Positions 1 to 11,846 of a stretch of 64,000 nucleotides of DNA are shown here, one piece after another; positions within the stretch are counted from its first letter, which is position 1, and each line of letters begins with the position of its first letter. Under the pieces are notes generated by a model. That model saw nothing but the letters and a program-made list of their open reading frames with translations. It ran no database searches and had not been told where the DNA came from. The stretch comes from Tubulanus polymorphus (taxonomy: Eukaryota; Nemertea; Palaeonemertea; Tubulaniformes; Tubulanidae), in contig NC_134033.1 of NCBI RefSeq assembly GCF_964204645.1, positions 2,787,631 to 2,851,630 on the forward strand, written 5' to 3'. The translations under genes were made by a program, and so were the position numbers.

Positions 1-168
1 CAGTAATGTTATTATTTTGTCCTCGTGGACATAAAGTTCACTATAACTGAAGTCAAGTTCTCCCAATATGAGTTCGTTTGTTTGTTTATCCTGTCGCTGA
101 GTTTGAACACTGCCCACACCATCTGATGTAGTCCTGATCATAGTTCCACCATATTGATGACAAACATC
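1..168 (-). CDS. Exon of an unidentified minus-strand gene, cut by the window start
   Basis: On the minus strand a T-rich tract ending in TTTTTAG lies next to base 168, followed by 56 open codons to the window edge (starts DVCHQYGG, later LGELDFSYSELYVHED). A partial copy of this exon start, with the same acceptor, lies at 4478 inside a duplicated segment. The phase (0) matches the end phase of the RCC1 exon at 3956-4041 on the same strand, so both may belong to one gene; this is inference only. I do not recognise the domain. Confidence 0.45.
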
Positions 169-681
169 CTAAAAATATACATGAAACTTAATAGATTTAA
201 GGCCATCAATCAAACATACAGAGTTAGAGTTAAGTCTAGTTACCGGTGTATCAGAGAAATGGCAATCTAAGGTACCCCCAAAATGAGGGTCAGGGGTCAA
301 ATATTTTTTGTCTCCGATTTCGATGAAATTCAGTATATACATGTATTCTGGGGTGCTGATTACAAATCTGAAAGAATTTTTCGGATCCGAGGCCCCAAAA
401 ATGAGAAATTCAAATTTTTGGGGGGACCCCTAAATTGTCAAAAGGCCTTGGACCCCAGAATTTTCGAGATATTCAAAATCTGATTGCAGATTTGGAATCA
501 GCGCCCCTGAAAATAGTAAGGACTAAAATTTTAAGCAAATCGAAGAGATTCGATTTTTTGGCCAAAAACGGCAAAAATCTAAGGTGTAAGTCCAGGAGTT
601 TTTTTTCGGCGAAAAATTTTTTTTCTCTGATTCCTTGTAAACTTGGTAGGAAGATGTATTCTGTGGTGTAGATTCCGGATA
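141..681. repeat. Duplicated segment, copy 1 (second copy at 4451-4961)
   Basis: The sequence from the exon acceptor region through 'gattccggat' recurs at 4451-4961 with scattered substitutions and small indels. Within it, a motif with 'gacatgt.ttctggggtgctgat' recurs at about 340-360, 813-835 and 4633-4655, so the segment is internally repetitive as well. No credible coding content apart from the exon start at its left edge. Confidence 0.7.
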
Positions 682-1209
682 TGCAATCAGATTTTGAATC
701 GGAATTCATCTTCATTGGCAAATAAGGGTTTTAATGCCCAAAATATGCACCCCAAAAATGGGGTACAAAGTCAAAATTTTTTTTTGGCCCAATTTTAATA
801 AATTTTGGTGCAGACATGTTTTTTGGGGTGCTGATCACGAATATGAAGTTAGTTTTTGGATCTGAGGCCTCTAAAATGAGATATTCAGGATTTTGTGTTT
901 TGACCCTTATTTTCGTCACAAATTTTGATGAAATTTGGTCCAAAAGTACAATTTCATCTATTGAGCCGAGTATTCAATTAATTTTTAAGGCAGAAACTCC
1001 ATTGACAATTCTTATGACACTCAGTAAACACTATGTTTACAGATAAACTGCTCTCTCATAATTGTTTTTGGAACATAAAAGAAATTCTACTCACACAAGT
1101 CTCTCCTCCCTTGTCTAGCAGTAATAATAGTCCACTGAGTTCCACAATTCCACATACAGAGTTCCACACCTTCAGGAGTCAACCACTGATTATTTTTTAC
1201 GAGTATCAA

Positions 1210-1376
1210 TCCACTTTTAGTCCAGTTAGTCCACATGTAGTTCGGTAAGTTCACATGTAGTCCAGTTAGTTCACTAGTAGTCCGGTTAGTGCACATGTAG
1301 TTCCCATGTAGTCCGGTAAGTTCACATATAGTCCGGTTAGTTCACTAGTAGTCCGGTAAGTTCACTAGTCCGGAAG
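1210..1376. repeat. Degenerate minisatellite, about 24-bp unit
   Basis: Repeated variants of 'gtccggttagttcacatgta' and 'gtccggtaagttcactagta' run head to tail for about 165 bp. The unit is about 24 bp with substitutions between units. No gene is seen here. Confidence 0.75.
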
Positions 1377-1633
1377 AAGTTGACTGAAGAAGTAAAACTG
1401 ATGAATTTCAGTCGAAGTCCACATCCAGTATTTGTGATGAAGTTTACCAACGATAGTCGAGAGAGGAAAACCTGAAATATGAAATTGAAACAGTCTCTAG
1501 AGAAACACATTAACAAACTCAAACTCAAACTCTCAGACATACTAGTAAAGGCTTATACAAAAGTTTTCACAACTTTACTGGATTAACAGATTGTTTTTAC
1601 GTAACTGATATACTCGGCCACTGTAGGAGTAAG

Positions 1634-2086
1634 ATGGTGAAACTGGTTGAGTCAGCTGGTGATGGTAACCTGCTGAACATGTGGAAAAGAGGAGGAATTA
1701 ACAGGAATTGTAACAACAGCTCATCAAGATTTGTGAAACTATCACCTGCACCATGTCGTGCATGCGGCGCCGCCTGGCTAGTGAAAGTGGTTATTGATAC
1801 TGAGTGCCGAGGTCCCTGTGTCTGTGAGGTCCCCCTGTGTGTCCCTGAGGACATGAAATCTTGTGAATTCTTATTCTTACGTATGTCTTACTTTAAACGG
1901 CCAAGTGAAAGTGACCACAGCAAGGACAAGGTTACCGTTAAACACTTGACTCCAGGTCCCTGTGGACGTGTCTGTAAAGTCCGAGTGTCTGTGAGGGCAC
2001 GAAATCTCATGAATTCTTATCTTTTAAACCAATATCAAAGCTCGTACGTTGGGAATCATTGTGGCTTTAAAGTCTTTATCAATTGA
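1634..2086 (+). other. 150-codon open frame, coding status doubtful
   Basis: The frame is open for 150 codons but I recognise no domain. It contains a diverged internal duplication: the segment around 1800-1880 (ggtccctgtg, then gacatgaaatc and gaattcttat) recurs at about 1950-2030. That looks like repeat DNA read by chance. No splice sites or partner exons were found. Listed only because it is the longest frame in the stretch. Confidence 0.15.
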
Positions 2087-2155
2087 GAGACTTAGTTTCA
2101 TTGTAAATAAAGAATTAGAGATTGAATTGAGCGAGCTCCACAGTGCGCGATTTCC

Positions 2156-2784
2156 ATGTCGACCGTCTAGTGCTGCCCCTACATATAACGATAGCGGGGA
2201 AAACGTGAACTAACTTAATACTCGCTTGCCAGAGTCTTCGGACAGCCGTAGTGGACGAACTAATTACCGATTTGCGGGCCGGATTCCGAGGGAATTCTCA
2301 AAATCTTTCAACTGCTCTGAAACGTTTGAACCAAACAATCATTCTATAAGAGAATTAACCTTAAAAGAGTAAATTTGAATCGGGATATTTCTAGTATCGT
2401 CTGGCAGAGAGCGACAGGTGTTTGAATGTTCCCTGATTATTTGCGCGCAATTAAAATATATCGAAGAAAAAATATGGAAATTTTGTCAATTCAGATGATA
2501 AATTATCATTCAAAAATATAAATGAATAACTTATTCTGAATATAAATACTAATTAATTGATAAGAAAGTGAATTTTAGCTATCAAAATTGAATATCGTTA
2601 CCTAAAAAATAAGAAAATTTCATTAAAAAATTATAGAGTATTCATAGTTTAATATTTAATAGAATTAGGTGCCACACTGGTCCGTATTGTACGTAAATGG
2701 GAAATTCATATTCCGGCGGCGCTATTTTAGTTCACAGAAATTCCGCTGTCGTTATTCATAGGGGCAGCACTGTACGGTTGATAT
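2156..2784. mobile_element. Non-autonomous TIR element (MITE), about 630 bp
   Basis: The left end (2156 on) and the reverse complement of the right end (2784 back) align for about 55 bp: both contain ACCGT, AGTGCTGCCCCTA, then ataacga(t/c)agcgg and gtgaactaa. The interior is AT-rich and has no coding frame. I could not define a clean target-site duplication because similarity extends a few bases beyond the AGTGCTGCCCC core. The (C/T)AGTG start is compatible with hAT-type ends, but that is a guess. Confidence 0.65.
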
Positions 2785-3955
2785 CTAACCCAGCCTCGCA
2801 ATCTTACTGTGGCATGCAAGTAATACAGATATTATTTTAGCCGAATTTCGTTCATTATTCACCACGATTCCGTTTTCTATGAATAATTCAATTAATTTTT
2901 AAGCTTTTGGAAAGGGGATCTTCTTTTTAAAACGATTTTCAAGCCATTTTTGATAGAACTCTTCTGTCAACGGAATCTAATTGCATAAAGCGGTAAAGAG
3001 GTAGACTCACATGCCACAGACAGAATCTAAAGCAAATTAAATTTTATTCTCCAAAAAAGTGCATTCATCCAACGCTATCATCAAAGTTGCAGCACGTGAA
3101 CCATTAAACCTCCTATTAAGGTCGACCCTTCTTGGTCAGGGTTAAAATCAAACTCTCCCAACCACAAATTGGCGCAAACAACTGGAAAAACTTCAGTTGA
3201 ACCTCGTTAATACGACAAATCTGTGTAAAGACGAAACCAGTTTGATTCAACAATTGCATCCCACAAGATTCATATCAACGAGATTCCACTTAAACTAGAA
3301 CAGAAAATCAGTTACAACCACCACAAAATTAGTGAATAATCAATTTATTGTGAAATTTATTTCTTTCAGTGAAAAATGTGCATCAGAGTTAAATATCAAA
3401 TAAAAGTCTTGCATAAAGCGAACATGTGATCAACTCCGCAAAGAACTGACTGAACTAACCCAGGAATCGAAACCTGAAATCATATTTACAATATCAGACA
3501 TCAGATTTATGATGCATCAGTATCACACATGTTGTTTCTGGTGCGCTATGTTATTACAGTACAGAAGAGTCTGTTCCTAACTTGAATCAATGTGATACCA
3601 GTGATATCCCATTGACTGATGATTCAAGTTCTGTGGTCGAGAATTAAAACCTAGCAATCTAACTCGGAAATGTCTAAAAACTCCTGGACTTTTGTCGAAT
3701 TCAGACGGAAATGAAATTTTCTGACTTTCTAATGGAATTTTCTGATCCTCAACTCAGATTTTTGCTTCGCAAGTATAAATTTTGCAAGTCTCCATTTCAG
3801 TATAAATTTTGCAAGTCTCCATTTCAGTAAGACAAGGTTTACTGTTTTTGAGTTAAAAGCCGACAACTCTTTGCACCGTCTAGTAGAAATAAACCAAACA
3901 TTTTGAGTGAGTGGTGCTTTAGGAGTGTTTTAAATCTAGAGAAATTGAGACTTAC
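2785..3955. other. Intergenic or intronic DNA, nothing recognised
   Basis: AT-rich sequence with no credible exon, RNA gene or repeat apart from a short tandem doubling of 'tataaattttgcaagtctccatttcag' near 3774-3828. It may be intron of the minus-strand RCC1-like gene. Confidence 0.4.
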
Positions 3956-4041
3956 CTTAAACGGAAAGAATTGATCGTCCATGTTTCCTAAACCTAAGGA
4001 GCCATGTTTATTTCTACCCCACACGTACAGATCATTGTTAT
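3956..4041 (-). CDS. Exon encoding part of an RCC1-type beta-propeller repeat
   Basis: On the minus strand an acceptor (tatattgtag) precedes an 86-nt exon that ends at a strong donor (AAG|GTAAGT). The 28 full codons read NNDLYVWGRNKHGSLGLGN and then MDDQFFPFK. The LYVWGxNxxGSLGLG pattern is the signature of RCC1 repeats, the seven-bladed propeller found in chromatin- and membrane-traffic GEFs and in HERC- and BTB-type proteins. The exon enters in phase 1 and leaves in phase 0. The rest of the gene is unplaced; the minus-strand exon at 1-168 has a compatible phase. Which RCC1 protein this is cannot be told from one exon. Confidence 0.7.
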
Positions 4042-4450
4042 CTACAATATACATGTAATAACATTGTAAACAATGTAACATCATTCTAGATGCTAGGCTA
4101 GGGATTGATAGAGAGAGGGAGCAGGGCCAGGGAGTTTCACACAGTAACTAGGCTTAAGAATAGAAATCCCTATTCCTATGTACTAGCATGTCTCCAGCCT
4201 CGATTACCTACGTACCTATTGATAACTATTGAAATGAGACATCAATTTCTAACATTTCTTCCAAGTCACAACTCTACTTGGTTCATCTTGGTTTATCTGG
4301 GTTCGTCCTGGTTCATCCTGGTTTATTGGGGCTCGTCCTGGTTCATCTTGGTCCATCTGCTCCACTGCATCAATGTCTGTATAATGTTCAAATCAATTCT
4401 CTACTGATTGTAGGTAAAGGGGGAATCGTCACCACCATAACATCCGTCAA

Positions 4451-4961
4451 TAGTTCCACCATATTGATGACAAACATCCTAAAAATATACATGAAACTTA
4501 ATAAATTTGACTTATGTTAGAGTTAAGTCTAGTTACTGGTGTATCATAGAAATGGCAATCTAAGGTACCCCTTAAAACGAGGGTTAGGGGTCAAATATTT
4601 TTTGTCTCCAATTTCGGAGAAATTTAGTATAGACATGTATTCTGGGGTGCTGATCACAAATCTGAAAGAATTCTTAGGATCCGAGGCCTCAAAAATGAGA
4701 AATTCGAATTCTTAGGGGTACCCCTTAAATTTTAAAAAGGCCCTAGACCCCAGGGTTTTTGAGATTGCAGATTTGGAATCAGCACCCCCGAAAATATTTA
4801 GGACTAAAATTTTAAGCAAATCGAAGAGATTCGATTTTTTGGCCAAAAACGGCAAAAATCTAAGGTGTTAGTCCAGGAGTTTTTTTTCGGCGAAAAAAAT
4901 TTTTTCTCTGATTCCTTCTAAACTTGGTAGGAAGATGTATTCCGAGGTGTAGATTCCGGAT
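4451..4961. repeat. Duplicated segment, copy 2 (first copy at 141-681)
   Basis: Same order of motifs as 141-681. It carries a truncated copy of the minus-strand exon start at 4478 (DVCHQYGGT, then diverging to a stop). Its right end abuts a short relic of receptor exon 3 (from 4962), so the duplication junction sits at about 4961. Confidence 0.7.
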
Positions 4962-4992
4962 CTACCGCTGTGATCCCCGTCTTACTTTGTTG
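4962..4992 (+). pseudogene. Short relic of GRL101-like exon 3 (TM4 end)
   Basis: 'ctaccgctgtgatccccgtc' plus 'ttact' matches the receptor exon 3 stretch encoding the end of TM4 (at 22771-22796 in B), with few differences. The following 'gttgctattgtttcttcaaaacaat' is shared with the flanks upstream of C and D, where the relic is longer. Read as debris of an earlier gene copy upstream of A. Confidence 0.5.
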
Positions 4993-5237
4993 CTATTGTT
5001 TCTTCAAAACAATCTGTACCAAACAAGACCTTACTCACCACAATCAGATATCCATGCGCTTCACTTAGCTTCAACTCAGTTATTATATTGACTGTAGAGT
5101 GTGAATTGTCGAAACAGATATTGACGAAGTGTTTTACAGAGACGCAGAATATTTTTAGGTAAAGATAGAAAATATTATCGAATATTATAACAAACTGAAC
5201 GCAGTTCGGGAGCGACAGTAAATATTTTTAGAGAAAT

Positions 5238-5519
5238 AATTGCACATGATTATAAACAAGATATATTGAAACACGTCTAAATTTAGAAACCGCGGTAATT
5301 ACTGCGAAACCGAGCGCAGGTGAAAGTAACAGAAATACGAGACTGGCGCCAGTTTGATGGGAGATCTTTTTACAAAATAATTGGACTCAATCCATTCGTC
5401 AACTTCTGACATTTGCGAATTCGTCATTTATTACTGTGCAGCGACACTTTTGAGAAATATCGCGCAAACTTGGAAAGAGTTAGAAATGTATTAGTTTTGA
5501 AGCGTGAATTGTGTTCAAT
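5238..5519 (+). promoter_or_regulatory. Conserved upstream block of receptor A
   Basis: About 280 bp before the start codon are conserved in all five receptor copies. They include a perfect palindrome ACCGCGGT (5289-5296) and a second, CTGGCGCCAG (5343-5352), plus the stretch 'gattataaac.agatatattga'. No classical TATA box was placed. The role as promoter and 5' UTR is inferred from position and conservation. Confidence 0.5.
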
Positions 5520-8500
5520 ATGCAGCGAATGAAAGCGTTGTTCGTAGTTTTACTGATCGCTTGCGGAGACTGTATATTTACGCGGGCTGATCGCGCAAAC
5601 TCTGTCGAGGAAGCCGCGTCTGTTACAGTCAGTTCATCTTGTAACAACACTCAATACTCCGTCGATTCTACGTCTGGTTACATCGTTTCACCGAACTATC
5701 CGTCGTTAGTTCGCGGTGTTGAATGTCGTTGGTTCGTCAACAGCTCTTTACCGGGAAGTTTTCTCGTTCAAGTTTACTACGACATCGAGCCGTCGATATT
5801 CTGTAACGAAAATTACCTTCTCGTCGGTGAGTCCGACAACAAACTCTGCGCTACCGGAAAAAAACAACAAGATATCCGCAGTAACGATTTGATTTCGTTG
5901 TTTTTTAAGAGTAACGTCGATGGAGCGCGAGGTAGTCGGGTTTATATCATATATCGTTTTGAAGAACAGAGTCGTTTGAAAATTGTACATAAATGCTCAA
6001 AACGTGCAGTAAACGAATTACCAACTCAAACAGGTTATAAATTCACAATTTCTACTCGGCGATGTAAATTGTTGTTTGAATGGATCGAGATGCCAGACAG
6101 GTTTGCAATGAATTTAACGTTTATAGAGATAGATTTCAGATTAAGACCAGGTGAGGATCCGATGAAAACTCGTCCTCAAATTTACGACGGATGGAACAGC
6201 ACCAGTGAACCTATAGCTCTTATACGAGAACAAACCGGACATCCGCCTTCATCGTTTTATACTAAAACTAATAAAGCACGTATTGAATTCATTTCAAATA
6301 AACTGTCGTTTAAGTCACAGTTACTCGTGCAAGTTTACCAAATATCAGATTGGAACATCTCTAACCCGTTAATTCAAGTCTACAATAAATCAGGACTGCT
6401 CACTACAATTGATGGAATACCACATATAGTAACTCAGTCTAAACACTTATACTGCTGGTCTATCACAGTCGATGTTCTGCAGTACGTCGTCTTCAACTGG
6501 ACACGTGATCTCGTCTCGTCACCAGGTGTCGTTGGTGTATATAAACAGGAAGGATTACGTATTGTGAGAACTGATATTTTACTCAGTTTTAACCATCTTA
6601 ATTCCCTGAGTGTAAAATCAGACGGATTTCTCGTGATTCTGTGCGTTTTAACGACATCGGATTTCTCAAGATCGAATTTGAAAATAGAATTTAAAGCGAA
6701 ATCAATGACAATATCAGACGTCTACGTCGACAAACCATGGATATCGGTAAGTTTATTACAGTGATTTGTAAGTTTGGATCGTGTAATAAAATCATTGTAA
6801 TTACATATATTTTGATGGCGATTTTGACCAGTGAAACTTTACCGAGAAACTTGGAATAATAACGTAATGCGACCCAAAACACATGTTGTTTGCGCAGACA
6901 CTAATTATGATGGGTGTTGAGAATTTGGGTTAAGTTTGGAACATCTTGAACTGTTATTGATATATTTATCTAATTCTAAGTCGTAAGGAGTTTAGAATTG
7001 TCGTATTGTAAACGTTCAATGTTGTCATCGATTCTCTTATATTTCAGAATGATGTGGGCGCGAAGGATTTAACAGCTTATCGATTGTTCCCGAGAACGAG
7101 GAACACATTGTATCGTGTAGCTACATTACAACTAAACTGGAAAGTGAACATCTATGAAGAACAGTTGAAACTAACAGTGCTATCAGAAAACTGTGATCGA
7201 GCTGGTTCTTATATATTTGATGGTAGTAATTTCACAGCTAGACGCTATGGTCCGTATTGTCCTGGTTCATACTACGGTCGATCTGTCGTCAGCCTGATTA
7301 CATCAGGTGGACCGGTTACTGTAGTAGCATACGCTTATTACTATAACAATCAGTTAACAGTTGGTGATCCCAGCAGGTCATATCTTAAATTAGCTCCTAC
7401 TGATTGTGACGGTTACGTTCTACAGGATGAAGAACGTCAGATCAATATGACGTCACACTGTCTCGTGATTACACCTGAAAATCGACGCCTTCGCTCGAAA
7501 AATATTCACATATTATCAGAACACGAATATCAAATTGACCGATGTTTTCTCAAGATGTCATGGCGATGTGATCAGTTTCTGAGTTTGAGTAATCAGTTTC
7601 TTAATAACAGTCTCGTATTAAACACTGTAGATTTCACAGTTTATGAGATTGGATTCTGGCAGTATCCACTAATAGTTAAACTACGTCGTAAATGTCTAGG
7701 AGTGAAAAAAGCGGATAGTTTTGGATTTGCCGGTTCCCGTCTTCCAGTTACTACTAAAGATAAATGTGGACTCGTGCAGTCACCGAACTACCCGGGTCGG
7801 GCAGGAGGTACATTAAAATCTATTTCATATAAATTTGAAAACCCGATACAACAAAATATATTTCAATATTACAGATTTATTGTCAAATCTATTGGACTAG
7901 TTTCATGTGAAACAAACAATGCCCGTCGAAATGATCCGATCATATTGATGCAGATTATTATTTTCAACCTTTTCCTAAATGGAAAAATATCTAAAATTAT
8001 TAGTAACCAACATGAAACTAAAATATGTGAAAATAACGCGGTTCGTGGATTTATATTTCATAGTTTAACAGATAATACTCTGCGTTTTGAAGTTAATAAT
8101 CATATCCCGACATTTCAAATACAATACACTTTACACGAGTCGTTACCGATTAAACATTTCGATGATTTCTACTGTAAACAAGGATTTCTAGATTCCGGAA
8201 TTTCTTGCATCAAATTCATCAGAGATGAACGTCTGAATTGGGAGAACGCTGAAATATACTGTAGACAGAAGTTCGCGGGACATCTACTCAGTATCAACTC
8301 GGAACAGGAAATGATTTCCATCAAAAGATTATTCGCTACAGAACTTCTCCGAATGGCGTACACATTAAAAGCGCTCATAATGATGATTGGATTGAAATGG
8401 CAGGTAAGACTAATGTATTCAAATATGAATTAGAAAAGAAAGGTTTTTAAAGAGAATGATATATATTTCATTTTCTTCACGAAACAGAATGATGGTTATT

Positions 8501-11500
8501 ACACGTGCACTGACGGTAAACCATTAAGCTACGCAGAGTGGTATAAACCTGTTATTAATGAAACGATACCAGAAGTTATTCGAGGATTGATATCTCCGCT
8601 AAGAAAACAACCGATTAATGACGTCAATATGCCGTGTACGGCGATGATACTAAATAATCCACGAGGATCAGCGAACTGGGTTCGATTCCCGTGTCAAATC
8701 GAGGAGACGCACACGACATTCATTTGTGAATCTGAGAGAATCGACATCAAAAACAAACATAATTCAACGATAAACGACGCGAACAATTCAACAAATACAG
8801 GCTTAAATAAAACCAAAGATCAAATGATTCCCGATGTTACTTTAATAAATTCAACCTGTCCAAGAGGTTGGGTAACTATTACCGGACAATGTTATCAAAT
8901 ACTAACCGACTGGAAAAACAATCGAGGTTTGAATATTCGGATTGCTAGAGAAATGTGTAACAGCATCCGCACCGAAATAGTAAGAATCAACTTAAATATA
9001 GAAAGTGATATGAAAAATTTGATCAACAAATTTCAATATCGCCATCAATATGGCGCTATACTGACAATGGACCGCGGCGGATTTAAAGTTATCAAACCAC
9101 TGGTGACCAGAGATGAAATTACTTATATTCAGTCAGTTAAATGGTTATTGAAACCTTTCGATAATACAAAAGATAAAGTGCATTCCGTGTTGTGTACCTA
9201 TAATGTAACTGGTAAAGAGTTAGCTTCTATAAGCGGTTGTAAATCGTGGCAATTTGAATGTAACGATCGAAGATGTATCAGCGACCATCGCGTATGTGAT
9301 ACCAGACACGACTGTCAACACGGTGAAGATGAACTCAATTGTACGGATATCAATTTACACAGTCAGTTCCGCTGTAACGATGGACAGGTTATATCGATTA
9401 GCGGTTTCTGTGACTTTATGAGAGATTGCGTCGATGGCTCGGATGAGAACTCGTGCTATCATCCACCGTGTTTATCTACGCAATATCGCTGTTCCAATGA
9501 CCAATGCATCGATAGTTATAAACGATGTGACGGACTAGCCGACTGTAAAGACGGTTCCGATGAGATCGGATGCACTGCCGAACTTTGTCAGGGGTTCTCG
9601 TGCGCGGACGGTGAATGTATTAGTTCTCAGTTGTATCGGGATGGTGTCGTTGATTGTAGCGGAAGTCTCGAAGAAGACGAATTGGTCAATAATATGACAT
9701 TGAATCCCGAAGTTTACTGTAATAATGACAATCACTGTACGACTCGTTTCACAGATCTGTGTAAACAATCGGGTGAACAAAGATGTTCGTTCAATTCTCC
9801 TCGCTGTTATTCCCGACACGAAAGGTGTTAGAAAGGATGCCGATTGGTTTCCCGGTATGTCGAAATCTTGAACACATACTCGCGTGTAATGACTTCCAAT
9901 GCGCGGCTGGTACTGTAAAATGTCCGGCATCTTACTGTATACCGATCAGACACGTTTGTGACGGTCGATCCGATTGTCCTAATTCAGAAGATGAACGAAA
10001 CTGCGAGACTTGGTCGTGTCCGGGAATGTTTAAATGCGGCCAGGAAAATCGATGTTTTCCGCAATCTGAAGTTTGCGACGGTTTCGTAAATTGTAAACAT
10101 AACTCGGATGACGAGACATACTGTAACGTCACGTGTCCTGAACGTTGTAATTGTCGGGGCCATTTAATCGATTGTGAAGATGCTCTTTTATCAGATATTA
10201 CTGGTCAATTTATAGAATCAACTCGGGTTTTGATTTTGTCGAATAACCGAGTCGTATTTAACGAGTCGACGTTCAACTCTTTCATTTATCTTCGTTTTCT
10301 CGATATTTCGGCCAATAATTTGTCTTACATCGTTCCAAACGCGTTTTCTAATCTAAACAATCTATACACATTAGACCTTACTCACAACCGCATAACATCA
10401 TTATCTGCTAATACCTTCGCAGGTTTGATCAGTTTAGAACAACTATTTCTTATCGGAAATCCGCTGCAACATTTAGAAGACGGTAGTTTCCGAGGTCTGA
10501 TGTCACTGACTGTTCTCGATCTTCACGGACTTTCTATATCGGTTCTCGGTGGAAATGTATTTAAAGGTTTATCCGCATTACAGTCGTTAAATATCAGCAG
10601 TAACAGAATACATTATATTTCTAGCTATGCTTTTTCTGGATTGGTTCGACTTGAAATTTTAGACCTTGTCAACAATTATGAAGTAATATCCGTACAAAGA
10701 AACGTTCTTGGCGATCTTACATCATTGAAATACCTCGCTTCGGATGCTTACAAATTTTGCTGTATGGCGCCGAATGTTGACCGATGTCTTCCCGAAGCTG
10801 ATCAATTTTCGACCTGCTCTGACCTGATGGGTAACGCTGTGCTGAGAGCCATTATCTGGATGATCGCATCTTTCAGTTTTCTCGCTAACAGTATCGTTAT
10901 CTTATTTCGCGTTCAAGCTTTGCGGATGGAATCCTCCGGAACACGTAACACATCTTCAGATATCCTCATCATAAATATTGCAAGTTGTGATTTTCTGATG
11001 TCGGTCTATTTGTTTTTGATCGCGGGAGATTTTTTGATTATGCCGTCTCGCCGGGGTTATTGTCACAGTTTCGTGCGAAGGTTCCTTGACTTTTCTCTTA
11101 TTTCTAACACGTCAGAGATATTCAAATATCGTCAACCCATTTTCTAGAAGTCCGATTATAACTCCGAAATACGTTATCGGTATTTGCAGCATTTGTTGGC
11201 TCGTTATAAGCACAGTTTCTATTCTACCGCTGTCATCGTCGTCTTACTTCGGAGACAATTTTTACGGTACAACCGGAGTTTGTTTGCCTATGAATTTACT
11301 GACGATCGACGTCAATAGCTGGCACTATTCATTCGCTATTTTTGCCTTGTTTAATGCGTCCATATTGGCTACGATAATGGCGACGTACGCTCAGATGTAT
11401 AGACTAGTATCTGGAAGTAGGTCGGGCTCGGGAAGAGCCGATCCTACCGAACTTGTTTTAGCTCGAAGGAGTTTAGTAATCAATCTTTGTAATCTAGTTT

Positions 11501-11703
11501 GCTGGCTACCGATAATAATCGTTCAGTTTTGCGCCGTATTTTCGGTCGAGATACCGAACCAGGTGGCCGCTTGGCTGGCCGTTCTATTTCTACCGATCAA
11601 CTCGTCTCTGAATCCGCTTCTTTATACAATACTAACTATCGATATGAAATCTATTCGTGAACGCAATAAACGACTACTAGGATTGACGACATCCAGTAAA
11701 TAA
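5520..11703 (+). pseudogene. GRL101-like receptor, copy A (two frameshifting deletions)
   Basis: Exons 5520-6746, 7048-8403 and 8488-11703, all with GT-AG borders in phase 0. Exons 1 and 2 are open: signal peptide, CUB domains and the first part of a C-type lectin domain. Exon 3 is broken twice relative to B and D. Four bases are missing after the cysteine-rich stretch that follows LDLa 4, giving a TAG at 9829-9831. About 50 bases are missing at 11028-11051, removing the TM2-TM3 loop and start of TM3. The two losses together restore the frame, so the 7TM end is open again, but LDLa 5-6 and the LRRs are read only in the shifted frame. One lectin-domain tryptophan is also changed (YYTC, where the other copies have T-W). 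Exon 3 is otherwise almost identical to D. Likely a recent pseudogene, or a truncated secreted ectodomain ending at 9831; assembly error is possible for the 4-base loss. Confidence 0.85.
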
Positions 11704-11840
11704 ACAACAGGTTGACAGGAGTCCCTGTATAATGTTTGCCTGTCTATAAATAGGGGTTGAAACTCGAAATACTAAAACTTAGTTGAGTTCGTTTGAAATC
11801 GCTTGACCGAATTAGTTTAATTTTTTATTGTGTCATTCAC

Positions 11841-11846
11841 AATAAA
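11841..11846 (+). terminator. AATAAA poly(A) signal after copy A
   Basis: AATAAA about 140 bp past the stop codon. The same signal and following 'agtttccagtttctaggcgcc' occur after copy C at 31934, so the site predates the duplication. Confidence 0.5.

Noticed and set aside
1210-1376. Possible CRISPR-like repeat array
   Set aside because: Units are contiguous and degenerate without unique spacers; eukaryotic minisatellite.
5511-5519. Upstream in-frame GTG (MFN...) as start of receptor A and equivalents in B-E
   Set aside because: GTG is not a normal start in animal nuclear genes; the ATG nine bases on opens a typical signal peptide in every copy.
8169-8378. Recurrent minus-strand frame opposite receptor exon 2 (also 19666, 28217, 40883) and opposite the LDLa region (9535, 20966, 29580, 42231)
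   Set aside because: They recur only because the sense exon is conserved; they are shadows of the receptor frame.
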